Part shown: in pieces, positions 8,371 to 16,586 of the stretch
Position numbering within the stretch: the first letter of the stretch is position 1
Layout of the letters: the number at the start of each line of letters is the position of its first letter
NCBI RefSeq assembly: GCF_002238045.1
Contig: NZ_NBYO01000003.1
Coordinates: 1-64,000, forward strand
Length of the DNA stretch: 64,000 bases
Reading direction: 5' to 3'
Source: Notoacmeibacter marinus
GTDB taxonomy: Bacteria; Pseudomonadota; Alphaproteobacteria; Rhizobiales; Rhizobiaceae
Made by a program: the position numbers and the translations under genes
The notes under the pieces: generated by a model
The model's database searches: none
What the model was told of the DNA's origin: nothing
Seen by the model: the letters and a program-made list of their open reading frames with translations, nothing else

Positions 8371-9598
8371 CGCCGTCATCATCTGCCGTATCGGGCGTAA
8401 CGTCCAGAACTCTTGCGCGCATGGTGATCTCCGCCGGGCTCTCCTTGCAGTCCGTCATGCAGACTTCAGCGGCTGCATCCGACGTGTTCTGCGGCTCGGA
8501 CTGTCGGTCGTCCGGCTTGAACCCATCCGCATTCGGCATTTCGATCCCTGTAAAATTCTCGTTGGACAGTTCGAAATCGTCATCCACCAGATCGTTGAGA
8601 TACAGAATATAGGCCACGAGCGCGTAAGTCTCGTCCTCGCCGAGAGAGCGGGAACTGCCGAAGGGCATCGCCCGATGGACATAGTCATAGACCGTCGACA
8701 GATAGGGCCAGTAGGAGCCGATCGTCTTGACGGGGCGCTCGTCCTTCAGTGTGCCCTGACCGCCGGCAAGCATCGGCCAGCGGCCGGCGCCTTCGCCGAA
8801 CGCGCCATGACAGGAGGCGCATTTCTCATCGAAAATAGCTTCGCCTTCGGCAACCGTTCCGGAACCGATCGGAAGCCCCTTGCCATCGGGGCGAACATCG
8901 ATGTCCCAAGCGGCGATCTCGGCGGGCAACGCCGGACGACCGAGATTCATCGGCCCACCGCTCGGCGGTGCGGCAGCCAAGGCGACCTGGCGGTCGTCAT
9001 CGGTTTCGGCCGCCGCGTCCACGCTCTCACCTGCGCCATCGGCTTCTTCGACTTTGGGAGCCGGCGCGACAGCAGACGAGGATTCAGTCGCCGGTTTGGA
9101 ATCGCCCTTTACGTCATTTGCCGCGGGTTCTTTCCCGGCCATGCCAGGATTGGGCTCGTTGGCCGCCGCAATCTCTTCGGCAGTCGACGTTTTTTCCGCT
9201 CCATCGGGACCGAACCGATCCAGATAGGCGATGATGTCGGCGATCTCGCTTTCCTTGCGCAGACCGGCAAAGGCCATTCTTGTGCCTTTGATCTTCTTGC
9301 GCGGGGCTGCGAGATATTCGGCGAGGTCATCCCGCGTCCAGACAAGACCATCATCGGCCGCCTTCTTCATGCCTCTGGAATAACGAAAATCCTCGATAGC
9401 AGCGGCGGGACGCTCGACGATGCCGTTCAGGTGGGGGCCGACCCGGCTCTGCGCGTTCGGCCCAACAGTATGACACCCGGCGCAACGCTTGAAGATCGTT
9501 TCGCCGTTGGCGGCGTCCTGCGCCAAGGCGGACGGTGCGGTCAGCCCCATGCCTCCCATCAGGGACACTGCAATCAGAGATTTAGGAAACCTCGACAT
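8339..9598 (-). CDS. soxD: SoxD, dihaem cytochrome subunit of sulfane dehydrogenase
   Basis: A 419-residue periplasmic protein with a signal peptide (SLIAVSLMGGMGLTAPSALA), a first cytochrome c domain (CAGCHTVGP), a long Ala/Pro/Glu-rich linker around residues 130-210, a second cytochrome c domain (CASCHGAFGEG) and the SoxD-specific tail with CMTDC. With SoxC it oxidises the sulfane sulfur on SoxY, yielding six electrons per sulfur in the full pathway. It overlaps soxC by 17 bases on the same strand. Length and domain order match known SoxD proteins. Confidence 0.9.
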   Translation of the reverse strand: MSRFPKSLIAVSLMGGMGLTAPSALAQDAANGETIFKRCAGCHTVGPNAQSRVGPHLNGIVERPAAAIEDFRYSRGMKKAADDGLVWTRDDLAEYLAAPRKKIKGTRMAFAGLRKESEIADIIAYLDRFGPDGAEKTSTAEEIAAANEPNPGMAGKEPAANDVKGDSKPATESSSAVAPAPKVEEADGAGESVDAAAETDDDRQVALAAAPPSGGPMNLGRPALPAEIAAWDIDVRPDGKGLPIGSGTVAEGEAIFDEKCASCHGAFGEGAGRWPMLAGGQGTLKDERPVKTIGSYWPYLSTVYDYVHRAMPFGSSRSLGEDETYALVAYILYLNDLVDDDFELSNENFTGIEMPNADGFKPDDRQSEPQNTSDAAAEVCMTDCKESPAEITMRARVLDVTPDTADDDGDENLGAGAID

Positions 9599-10862
9599 TT
9601 TCGGTCACTCCGTCTGCGCGGACATGCCAGGTCTGGATGCCGTTGTTGTGATAGATCGAATTCTCGCCGCGCTCGGCACGCAGCCGGTCTTTCGTCGGCT
9701 GAACATTGCCGTCTTCGTCGATGGCCCGCGATTGCAGGAAGAGCTCGGCGCCGTCCCAGTCGAAATCGTGGTAGAAGCGATAGGCGCCCTTGCTGCTGCC
9801 GCCTTCCAGCCGGGCCTCGGACCAGTTGCGGCCACCATCGATCGAGACGTCGACTTTCGCGATCCGGCCGTGACCGCTCCACGCCAGCCCGGTCAGAACG
9901 GTGCGGCCCTTGCCATGCGTCAGCGGCGCCTGGGGTGAAGGGTTGGTGATAACGCTTTTGACGTCCATCACGAACGTATGACGCCGTGCCACACCATCGG
10001 CCAAGAGGTCGGTGTATTTGCTGGTCTCCTCACGCTGTTCCCAGGACCGGTCCCCGAGTTCCAGCCTGCGAAGCCATTTGATCCACATATTGCCTTCCCA
10101 ACCGGGTACGACGAGGCGGATCGGGTAGCCCTGCTCGGGCCGGAGCGCCTCGCCATTCATCTTGAAGGCGACGAGGCAGTCATCCATAATCTTTTCCATC
10201 GGAATGGAGCGGGTCATCAGCGAGGCGTCGCCGCCTTCGGCCAGCAGCCATTTGGCCTGCGGCTTCACGCCGGCCTCTTCCAGCAGGTAGCGCAGCGGCA
10301 CGCCGCAATATTCCAGATTGTGGATCATGCCATGGGTGAACTGGCAGCCATTGAGCTGTGCGCCGCGCCATTCCATGCCGGAATTGGCCGCGCATTCCAG
10401 AAAGTAGACGTGATTTTCGCGGGGGAAGCGTTTCAGATCGTCGAGCGTAAAGACGAGTGGGCGCTCCACCATTCCATGGATCATCAGACGGTGATCTGCC
10501 GGGTCGATGACCGCGACGCCGCCATGATGCCGCTCGAAACAGAGGCCACTCGGCGTGATCGTGCCGTCGAGCGCGTAGAGGGGCGTGAAATTGACCGATG
10601 ACTTCGCATCGGCCGTCAGCCAGGGGACGCTCCGCCGAACGACATCCGATTCGTACTGGCTCGGCAGGCCATAGGGCGTGGCGTCGACGCCCTTACCCAA
10701 ATAGCGCGTCCAGTCCTGCACCTCGGTGATCAGGGGATCGGGCTCTGCGGCCCGCGCTCCGCCCGCAACGGCTAAAGCGCCGCCCGCGGCGCCTAGCCCG
10801 GCTTTCAGGAACTGACGCCGCGCATTGCCTTTGCTGCCGCCATCATCTGCGGAATCCACCAT
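9582..10862 (-). CDS. soxC: SoxC, molybdenum-cofactor sulfane dehydrogenase subunit
   Basis: A 426-residue member of the sulfite oxidase family. It has a twin-arginine signal (ARRQFLKAGLGAAGGA), the Mo-coordinating cysteine segment YFLECAANSGMEW, and a C-terminal dimerisation domain. SoxC works with SoxD and without it thiosulfate oxidation accumulates sulfur. The ATG is preceded by GGGAGGAGCCG, and an AT-rich operator-like repeat lies 25-48 bases upstream, suggesting soxC-F can be transcribed separately from soxX-B. Confidence 0.93.
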   Translation of the reverse strand: MVDSADDGGSKGNARRQFLKAGLGAAGGALAVAGGARAAEPDPLITEVQDWTRYLGKGVDATPYGLPSQYESDVVRRSVPWLTADAKSSVNFTPLYALDGTITPSGLCFERHHGGVAVIDPADHRLMIHGMVERPLVFTLDDLKRFPRENHVYFLECAANSGMEWRGAQLNGCQFTHGMIHNLEYCGVPLRYLLEEAGVKPQAKWLLAEGGDASLMTRSIPMEKIMDDCLVAFKMNGEALRPEQGYPIRLVVPGWEGNMWIKWLRRLELGDRSWEQREETSKYTDLLADGVARRHTFVMDVKSVITNPSPQAPLTHGKGRTVLTGLAWSGHGRIAKVDVSIDGGRNWSEARLEGGSSKGAYRFYHDFDWDGAELFLQSRAIDEDGNVQPTKDRLRAERGENSIYHNNGIQTWHVRADGVTENVEVS

Positions 10863-10886
10863 CGGCTCCTCCCAAAACCTAATGTA

Positions 10887-10910
10887 TTCTAATATAACTA
10901 TGTATTAGAA
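10887..10910. promoter_or_regulatory. Candidate SoxR operator upstream of soxC
   Basis: A 24-bp inverted repeat with perfect 8-bp arms, TTCTAATA and TATTAGAA, separated by 8 bases, in an AT-rich island inside a 62% GC region. ArsR-type sulfur regulators (BigR/SqrR/SoxR) bind AT-rich dyads of this kind. Assignment to SoxR is inference. Confidence 0.6.
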
Positions 10911-10947
10911 GATTCGGCTTGTCTACCGCAATTTCAGCGGGGAGGGG

Positions 10948-12639
10948 TCAAATACCGACGACTTTTACAATGTCGCTTCCTGAAGCCGTAACGGTCTGCT
11001 TGCGGGTGATGTAGCTTTCCATCACATCCCAGATGGCGGGTCCTTCGACATTCTCGTTCACCGAGGCCCAACCGGCGACCACGTAGCTCCTGTCCATGTC
11101 TATGGGTTCGCCCGTCGCCGTCATGGTCATGTCGGAAATCCGGTTCCCCATCGTCTCCTTCGGCGCGCAAGTGTAGGCCATGCCGCCGACGCGAACCATG
11201 TCGCCGCCCTGCTGGAAATAGGGATCCTTATTGAAGAGATTGTCGCAGACGTCTTCCATGATCTCCTTGATCTGCAGGCCGGAGAACTCCAACCGATAGA
11301 CCGAAGGGTAGGTCATGGAGGTCTGGTTGTGCAGATCGTCGATGGTGATGTCCTGACCGGGCAGAAGCGTTGCGCCCCACCGGAAGCCGGGCGAGAAGGA
11401 CAGCTGGGCGTCGCGTTCTTCGATCATGCCCTGGCAGATCACATCGTCCCATGTGCCGTTGAAATTGCCGCGACGGTAGAGAAGATCGTCCGCTTGGCCG
11501 ATGACCCGATTGAGTTCGTCTTCATAGGGTGCGCGGATCTCGTCGATCTTCGCGGCCATCGCCGGATCGGGCGCGATCACGTCGGCGAAGATCGGGATCG
11601 TCTTTGACTGGTGAGCCGTGACCTTGCCGTCCCTGATGTCCAGATCGACGCGACCGACGAATTTGCCATGGCTGCCCGATGCGAGCAGCAGCGTCTTGCC
11701 GATCTCGATGGCGCGCGGGATGGCGTCGTGCGTATGGCCGGTCAGGATAACATCGATGTCCGGCACGTCGCGGGCCAGTTTCTGATCGACATCGAAACCG
11801 TTATGCGACAACAGGATCACCACCTCGGCGCCATCGGCCCGGGCCTTTTCGACCTGTGCGGCGATCACCTCGGGACGGATGCCGAAACTCCAGTTCGGAA
11901 TCATCCAGCGAGGGTTGGCGATGGGTGTATAGGGCATGGACTGGCCGATCACCGCGACTTTGTGGCCAGCCACTTCTCGCATCATTGCCGCATCGAAGAC
12001 CGGCTCGTCCCAAGTGGTATCGAAAACATTGGCGGACAGGAACGGGTATTGCAGCGCGTCGATCAGTTCGAGCACGCGGTCCTCGCCATAGGTGAACTCC
12101 CAATGGCCGACCATCGCGTCCGGTTTCAGCAGCGCCATGGCGTCGACCATGTCCTGGCCCTTGGTCTGCAGGGAAGTGTAGCTGCCCTGCCATGTGTCGC
12201 CGCCATCGAGGAGCAGCACATTGCCGTCGCCCCGCTCGGCCCTCACGGCGTTGACCACGGTGGCGATGCGGTCGAGACCGCCCATGCGGCCATAGGCCTT
12301 CGCCAGGTTCACATAGTCGACCATCGTATGCGCGTGGGCGAGGGCGCTGCCCGGCGTCAGGCCGAAATGCTGCAGAAAGGCTTCGCCCACCAGATGAGGT
12401 GGTACGCCCTCGAACATGCCAACGCCGATATTCTCGCTCGGCGGTCGGAAATAGATCGGCTTCAGCTGTGCGTGAATGTCCGTGACGTGAAGGATCGTCA
12501 GATCGCCCGTCGAATCGAAGGCCAGAAGATCGTCCTGCGTCAATTGCTGCTGGGCAGCCAACCGCGTGACATTGGACGAAAAGCCGATCGTTCCGGCGGC
12601 GACCGCCGACCATTGCAGGAATTCGCGGCGTGTGAACAT
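10948..12639 (-). CDS. soxB: SoxB, dimanganese thiosulfohydrolase
   Basis: A 563-residue protein with a twin-arginine signal (TRREFLQWSAVAAG), the 5'-nucleotidase/metallophosphatase domain with DIHAQLKPIYFR, LDGGDTWQGS, VGHWEFTYG, LLSHNGFDVD and LTGHTHDAIP, and a C-terminal nucleotidase-like domain. SoxB hydrolytically releases sulfate from the thiosulfonate on the SoxY swinging arm. The metal-ligand motifs are all intact. GGAAGGA precedes the ATG. It lies 98 bases after soxA. Confidence 0.95.
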   Translation of the reverse strand: MFTRREFLQWSAVAAGTIGFSSNVTRLAAQQQLTQDDLLAFDSTGDLTILHVTDIHAQLKPIYFRPPSENIGVGMFEGVPPHLVGEAFLQHFGLTPGSALAHAHTMVDYVNLAKAYGRMGGLDRIATVVNAVRAERGDGNVLLLDGGDTWQGSYTSLQTKGQDMVDAMALLKPDAMVGHWEFTYGEDRVLELIDALQYPFLSANVFDTTWDEPVFDAAMMREVAGHKVAVIGQSMPYTPIANPRWMIPNWSFGIRPEVIAAQVEKARADGAEVVILLSHNGFDVDQKLARDVPDIDVILTGHTHDAIPRAIEIGKTLLLASGSHGKFVGRVDLDIRDGKVTAHQSKTIPIFADVIAPDPAMAAKIDEIRAPYEDELNRVIGQADDLLYRRGNFNGTWDDVICQGMIEERDAQLSFSPGFRWGATLLPGQDITIDDLHNQTSMTYPSVYRLEFSGLQIKEIMEDVCDNLFNKDPYFQQGGDMVRVGGMAYTCAPKETMGNRISDMTMTATGEPIDMDRSYVVAGWASVNENVEGPAIWDVMESYITRKQTVTASGSDIVKVVGI

Positions 12640-12651
12640 GACAATCCTTCC

Positions 12652-12676
12652 CCGGCGGCTCCACTGTCACCGCCGG
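12652..12676. other. GC-rich hairpin between soxA and soxB
   Basis: A perfect 7-bp inverted repeat (CCGGCGG / CCGCCGG, 11-base loop) sits in the 98-base spacer just upstream of the soxB ribosome binding site. No T-tract follows on either strand. It could be an mRNA processing or stability element. Confidence 0.4.
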
Positions 12677-12737
12677 CCTACGCTTAAATGGGTGTCTCGC
12701 AGGCGAACCGGCCGCTTAGCGCGACCGGATATGCGAC

Positions 12738-13598
12738 CTACTGCCGCACGGCTGGCGTTTCCACGGAAAGGCCCGTGCCGCGCCAGGTGACATAGGTTTC
12801 CAGCGCCATCAGATCGTCCGAGAAGGCCTTCGGGATCTCGGCACGCGTATCGCGGACGCAGCCACGGAAACGGTTATGCAACGAGATCAACTTGCTCTGC
12901 TTGAGCCGGTAGGTCGGAAAGCCGTTGACCTGCCCCTGCGACAAATGGTCGGCGCGGATCATCTGTCCGTTATGATCTTCATGGCAGTTGGAACAGGACA
13001 GGTTCAACTGACCCGTGCGCGTATAATAGAGTTCCTTGCCGCGGTCCCACCATGTCTGCAGTTCGCCCTGGCTGAGATCGAGCTTGACCGGCATACCAAG
13101 CGACTGGTGCTTAATGAAAGCAGTGAGCGCCTTCTGCTCTGCCGCATCGAACTTGTAGGGCTCTGCGCCCATATTCTCTTCGCGGCATTTATCGATCTGC
13201 AGCTCGATATTGATCGGCCGCTTGGCGTCAGCATCCCATTTCGGGAACGATGCACCCACACCCTTCATGTCCACTTCCGGTTCGGCATGACAGGATTCAC
13301 AGGACTTGCCAGCGGTGCCTTCCACGACGGACCAGAGTTCGGCACCCTGTTCGACACCGAACATGCCGGGATTTTCGAAGCTGTCCTCTTCGAGCGCACG
13401 GGTCTCCGGCTCACGATAGAGCCAGCCGGAATAAAGCGTGTCGAAAGGATGGCCTTCCGGAGCGGCCGTCTTGACCGTCATCTCCTTGCCGTCGATCGTC
13501 AGCGTCGCATCCGCCGGATCGGCGGTCGCCTTTGTCAGCATTACCGGACTGGAGAACAGCGCCAGCACCGATGCTGCCAGGATCACCTTCTTCGTCAC
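12738..13598 (-). CDS. soxA: SoxA, L-cysteine S-thiosulfotransferase dihaem subunit
   Basis: A 286-residue periplasmic c-type cytochrome. Signal peptide KKVILAASVLALFSSPVM, haem motif CESCH at 100-104, second haem motif CSNCH, and the conserved FRGCVRDTRAE segment whose cysteine carries the cysteine-persulfide haem ligand. Two CxxCH motifs show the dihaem form. With SoxX it conjugates thiosulfate to SoxY. Start: GTG with GGGAGG seven bases upstream; in-frame ATG codons further upstream would add a non-signal-like extension. Confidence 0.92.
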   Translation of the reverse strand: MTKKVILAASVLALFSSPVMLTKATADPADATLTIDGKEMTVKTAAPEGHPFDTLYSGWLYREPETRALEEDSFENPGMFGVEQGAELWSVVEGTAGKSCESCHAEPEVDMKGVGASFPKWDADAKRPINIELQIDKCREENMGAEPYKFDAAEQKALTAFIKHQSLGMPVKLDLSQGELQTWWDRGKELYYTRTGQLNLSCSNCHEDHNGQMIRADHLSQGQVNGFPTYRLKQSKLISLHNRFRGCVRDTRAEIPKAFSDDLMALETYVTWRGTGLSVETPAVRQ

Positions 13599-13669
13599 CG
13601 TTTCGTCCTCCCTTTCGATCCGGCTGGCGCACGCAGTACGCCGCATGAATGTTCGTCGAGATAGCCCCC

Positions 13670-13993
13670 TCAAGCGACCTCGATAGCCTCTTCGGTCTCG
13701 TAGACCGAGCCGTCATCGTCGACCCAGGTAAATTTGAAGGTGCCGCTTTCCGGCACTTTCACGGCAAATTCGAAGTAGGGGTTGGATGAGATAGCCGGCT
13801 CGATATCCGCCTCGAAGACGGTCTTGTCATTGAACGTGACCGTGAACTTGTTGATGATCTGGCGTGGAATGACCTCGCCATTCTTGTCCTTGCGTTGACC
13901 CGATTCCATTTCGTGGCTGATCAGGGTCTTGATGGTAATGATCTCGCCGGCGCTTGCCGATTTCGGCAGTTTGACACGGGGCTTGGAAGCCAT
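13670..13993 (-). CDS. soxZ: SoxZ, sulfur carrier partner
   Basis: A 107-residue Ig-like protein matching SoxZ throughout: KPRVKLPKSASAGEIITIK, LISHEMESGQR and FKFTWVDDDGSVYE. It has no signal peptide, as expected, because SoxZ is co-exported with SoxY by the Tat route. SoxYZ is the periplasmic carrier on which all pathway intermediates are bound. AGGAGG precedes the ATG. It lies 39 bases after soxY. Confidence 0.95.
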   Translation of the reverse strand: MASKPRVKLPKSASAGEIITIKTLISHEMESGQRKDKNGEVIPRQIINKFTVTFNDKTVFEADIEPAISSNPYFEFAVKVPESGTFKFTWVDDDGSVYETEEAIEVA

Positions 13994-14032
13994 GTCCTGT
14001 ACCTCCTGAAAACTGTTTCGAGGGCGCGACGG

Positions 14033-14491
14033 TCAGCCGCCGCAACCGCCGATGGTGACCTTGACCGGCGCTTTGGCCATATGGATATCGCCATTGGTCA
14101 TGCGAGCCACGGCGACCACATCCTGGGTTTTGGCAAGCCGCATGCGGGTCTCCGCTATGGCCTCGCCGGACAATTCGCTGAATTTGAATGTCACCACGTC
14201 GGGATTTGGGTTGCCCTCGGCGAGGATCATGATCTCCTCGACCATGTCATCGCCTTCCATCGCGCTTTCGACGGAAACGCCGACCGGAACCGAATTGCCG
14301 TTCTCAGCGATTTCAGGGGTGTTCAAGGTCAGCTTGCCACCGGTCTGCGGCTCTTTATCGCCCGCAAACTCCTTGATCTTGGCCATCGTATCCTCAGGCG
14401 TCGCATTCGCCAAACCGACCGGCAGGCCGATCGCGGCGACAGTGGCAGCGCCACCGAAGACACCCAATACGCTACGTCTGTTCATCTGCAT
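14033..14491 (-). CDS. soxY: SoxY, sulfur-carrier protein
   Basis: A 152-residue protein with a Tat-type signal (NRRSVLGVFGGAATVAAIG) and the C-terminal swinging arm GGCGG, whose cysteine bears the thiosulfate, sulfane and cysteine-S-sulfate intermediates. The start is the ATG eight bases after GGAGG; a second ATG lies two codons downstream. It sits between soxX and soxZ in the usual order. Confidence 0.95.
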   Translation of the reverse strand: MQMNRRSVLGVFGGAATVAAIGLPVGLANATPEDTMAKIKEFAGDKEPQTGGKLTLNTPEIAENGNSVPVGVSVESAMEGDDMVEEIMILAEGNPNPDVVTFKFSELSGEAIAETRMRLAKTQDVVAVARMTNGDIHMAKAPVKVTIGGCGG

Positions 14492-14513
14492 CGGGTGAAC
14501 CTCCTTCACCAGT

Positions 14514-14984
14514 TCATTCCTTCAGGGTCTGTAAATAGGCGACCACATCCTCGACCTGCTGGGCCGACAGAATGGTCTGGCCGACAAGATCCTCACGGAC
14601 GTGTTTGCCGACATCCAGCGTGTAGAAGCCCGGCATGATCGTGCCCTCGTAGAGCGCCTTCTTCGGATTGACAATGATAGCCCGCAGCATAGCCGGCTCG
14701 TAGCGGTCGGCCACACCGTCGAGCGACGGTCCGACATTGCCCTGGAACGGTGCGTCAAGACTGCTGACCTGATGGCAAGCCACGCAATTGCCCAGCCCAC
14801 GGTCCGTGAGTATCTTCTTGCCGGCATCCGCCGATCCCGCCTGTGCGGCGACCGGCGTCTCAATGCCCCCTGCGTCACTGAACGCGACGGCTTCTGGCTT
14901 TACATCGTTAGCGATTGCGGAACCCGTCAGGGCCACGGCGCTTATCCCGGATGCGAGAACCAGGGCGCGAAGTGTCGATGTCAT
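14514..14984 (-). CDS. soxX: SoxX, L-cysteine S-thiosulfotransferase monohaem subunit
   Basis: A 156-residue periplasmic cytochrome c with a signal peptide (STLRALVLASGISAVALTGSA), haem motif CVACH and the SoxX-type C-terminal region (GTIMPGFYTLDVG, distal Met). It forms the SoxAX complex. The ATG chosen has GGGAGGAGCCGC immediately upstream; an in-frame extension upstream has no signal-like features. First gene of the soxXYZABCDEF block. Confidence 0.93.
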   Translation of the reverse strand: MTSTLRALVLASGISAVALTGSAIANDVKPEAVAFSDAGGIETPVAAQAGSADAGKKILTDRGLGNCVACHQVSSLDAPFQGNVGPSLDGVADRYEPAMLRAIIVNPKKALYEGTIMPGFYTLDVGKHVREDLVGQTILSAQQVEDVVAYLQTLKE

Positions 14985-15063
14985 GCGGCTCCTCCCTGCC
15001 AATTCCGCCCTCCCAAGCGGCTTCATTCCCACGCTAGCCAAATGCCGAAGCTCTGGCAAGGAC

Positions 15064-15095
15064 GAATAGTCATATGCCTATATTATGATCTATTC
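15064..15095. promoter_or_regulatory. Candidate SoxR operator upstream of soxX
   Basis: An AT-rich dyad: GAATAG and CTATTC outer arms, with TCATA and TATGA inside them, over 32 bases. It overlaps the last bases of soxW and lies about 80 bases upstream of the soxX start, where a promoter for the main operon is expected. The soxW-soxX gap is a known SoxR-binding location in a related alphaproteobacterium; the match here is by eye. Confidence 0.5.
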
Positions 15096-15683
15096 TTCGG
15101 GAACGATGCCGGCTGCTCGAGCCTCTTCAATCTTGCGAGCGTGATATTTCTGAAAATGCTCCTCGCTCTCATAACCCTTTTCATTGACCCATTTGAACAT
15201 GTTGAGGAAAGTAAATTTACCGAAGGCGCCGGGCATTGAGGCAACAGCCGCTTGCGAGGCGGAGACCGACTGGTCCGGCAGGTCTTCCGGCATGAACAGG
15301 ATTGTTGGCGTATAGAGCAGACCCCACTTCCGCGCAGCGGTCTTTTCGCTCAGTGATTCGCCGTCGAGATCCGTCACCTCCTCATCGCCGAACATGTTGT
15401 ACTGCACGACCTTGAAGTTTTCGTCGATATAGTCACGCACTTCCGGGTCCGTCAGCAGATCTTCATGCATGCGGGCGCAATAGATGCAGCCGCGCTGCTC
15501 GAAGACGAGCGCCAGGCGTTTGCCTTCGGCTTTGGCGTCTTCGATGTCCTCGGCAATGTCGCGAAAGGTAATGGCGAACCAGTCCTGCTTGTGCAGGCCA
15601 TCCGGTCCGATCTCCGCACGGGCGACAGACGCCAGCAATATTGCGCCAAGCGCAGCGAGCGTAATCCTTAGAAAGCGTGACAT
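15090..15683 (-). CDS. soxW: SoxW, periplasmic thioredoxin
   Basis: A 197-residue protein with a signal peptide (RITLAALGAILLASVARA) and a thioredoxin fold with active site CIYC (FEQRGCIYCARMHEDL) and a cis-Pro segment (LYTPTILFM). SoxW receives electrons from the membrane protein SoxV and keeps SoxYZ reduced. It starts 11 bases after soxV with GAGGAGAAGGATC before the ATG. Confidence 0.88.
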   Translation of the reverse strand: MSRFLRITLAALGAILLASVARAEIGPDGLHKQDWFAITFRDIAEDIEDAKAEGKRLALVFEQRGCIYCARMHEDLLTDPEVRDYIDENFKVVQYNMFGDEEVTDLDGESLSEKTAARKWGLLYTPTILFMPEDLPDQSVSASQAAVASMPGAFGKFTFLNMFKWVNEKGYESEEHFQKYHARKIEEARAAGIVPEE

Positions 15684-15694
15684 GATCCTTCTCC

Positions 15695-16432
15695 TCAACC
15701 GATGGACATGAAAAAGCCGGGCGCGACGTCAAGCATCCATTGCGCGATCGCACTCATGGAGCCGGTCATGAACAGGATACCCGTGACGATCAGCAGAACG
15801 CCGACGGCGATCTCCACCGTCCGCATGTGCTTCTTGAGGCGGCTCGAAACCTCGATGAAGCGGGCGACGAAGATTCCCGCCAGAATGAAGGGAATGCCGA
15901 TACCGAGCGAATAGGCCGCCAGAAGGCCCGCGCCGCGGGCGGCCGAGCCTTCCGCGCCCGCCACCATGAGGATGGAGGCCAGAACAGGCCCGACGCACGG
16001 TGTCCAGCCGAACGCGAAGGCAAGCCCCATCACATAGGCGCCGATAAGACCGGCCGGTTTCGAACGCACATCGATTCGCGCTTCGCGATAGAGAAAACCG
16101 ATGCGGAAGACCCCCAGAAAATGCAGCCCCATGATCGTGATGAGCACGCCGGCAACGATGGAGAATATGTCGAAATACTGAACGAGGGTCCGGCCGAGAA
16201 GGCTGGCGCTGGCGCCCAGCGCGACGAAGACGGTGGTGAAGCCGAGCACGAAGGCGACAGACGAGAACGCGATGCTCTTCGTCTTTGCCGAATCGAGCGT
16301 GTCGCTGCGCATGTCGCTGAAGCTCACGCCGGCCATCCACGCCAGGTAAGGCGGCACGATCGGTAGGACGCAGGGCGAAATAAACGATAGAAGCCCGGCG
16401 AGAACCGCCGCGGGATAGCTCACATCCAGCAC
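15695..16432 (-). CDS. soxV: SoxV, CcdA/DsbD-type membrane electron-transfer protein
   Basis: A 245-residue integral membrane protein with six predicted helices and the paired cysteine motifs of CcdA (LLSFISPCVLPIVPPYLAW and FAFGWTPCVGPVLAS). It passes reductant from cytoplasmic thioredoxin to periplasmic SoxW/SoxS. The start is a GTG after GGGAGGAAAATT; longer in-frame extensions upstream are not CcdA-like. Divergent from soxR. Confidence 0.88.
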   Translation of the reverse strand: MLDVSYPAAVLAGLLSFISPCVLPIVPPYLAWMAGVSFSDMRSDTLDSAKTKSIAFSSVAFVLGFTTVFVALGASASLLGRTLVQYFDIFSIVAGVLITIMGLHFLGVFRIGFLYREARIDVRSKPAGLIGAYVMGLAFAFGWTPCVGPVLASILMVAGAEGSAARGAGLLAAYSLGIGIPFILAGIFVARFIEVSSRLKKHMRTVEIAVGVLLIVTGILFMTGSMSAIAQWMLDVAPGFFMSIG

Positions 16433-16586
16433 AATTTTCCTCCCATTCCGACGGCGATGCCGCACGAGCCGCCATCGCCGTTCCGTTGGAAACATGCGAC
16501 GGTTCCTATGTTTTGGCAATGCTGCTACAAGAAACCAGCGGCAAGGCCTACCTTCCTTCGGGCGATCCGCCTTTATCGAACGGTCA
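16433..16586. promoter_or_regulatory. soxV-soxR divergent intergenic region
   Basis: A 154-base divergent spacer that must hold promoters for soxVW and soxR. It is GC-rich and lacks the clear AT-rich dyads seen before soxC and soxX; the only symmetry noted is AAACAT (16490-16495) with ATGTTT (16508-16513). Confidence 0.4.

Noticed and set aside
8306-9949. A 547-codon open frame on the + strand across soxD and the end of soxC
   Set aside because: It is antisense to two proteins with intact haem and Mo-family motifs, has no recognisable domain, and is typical of GC-rich third-position bias.
16490-16513. AAACAT...ATGTTT as a SoxR operator between soxV and soxR
   Set aside because: Only six matching bases per arm in GC-rich sequence, and unlike the AT-rich dyads elsewhere. 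Mentioned in the intergenic entry but not called as an operator.
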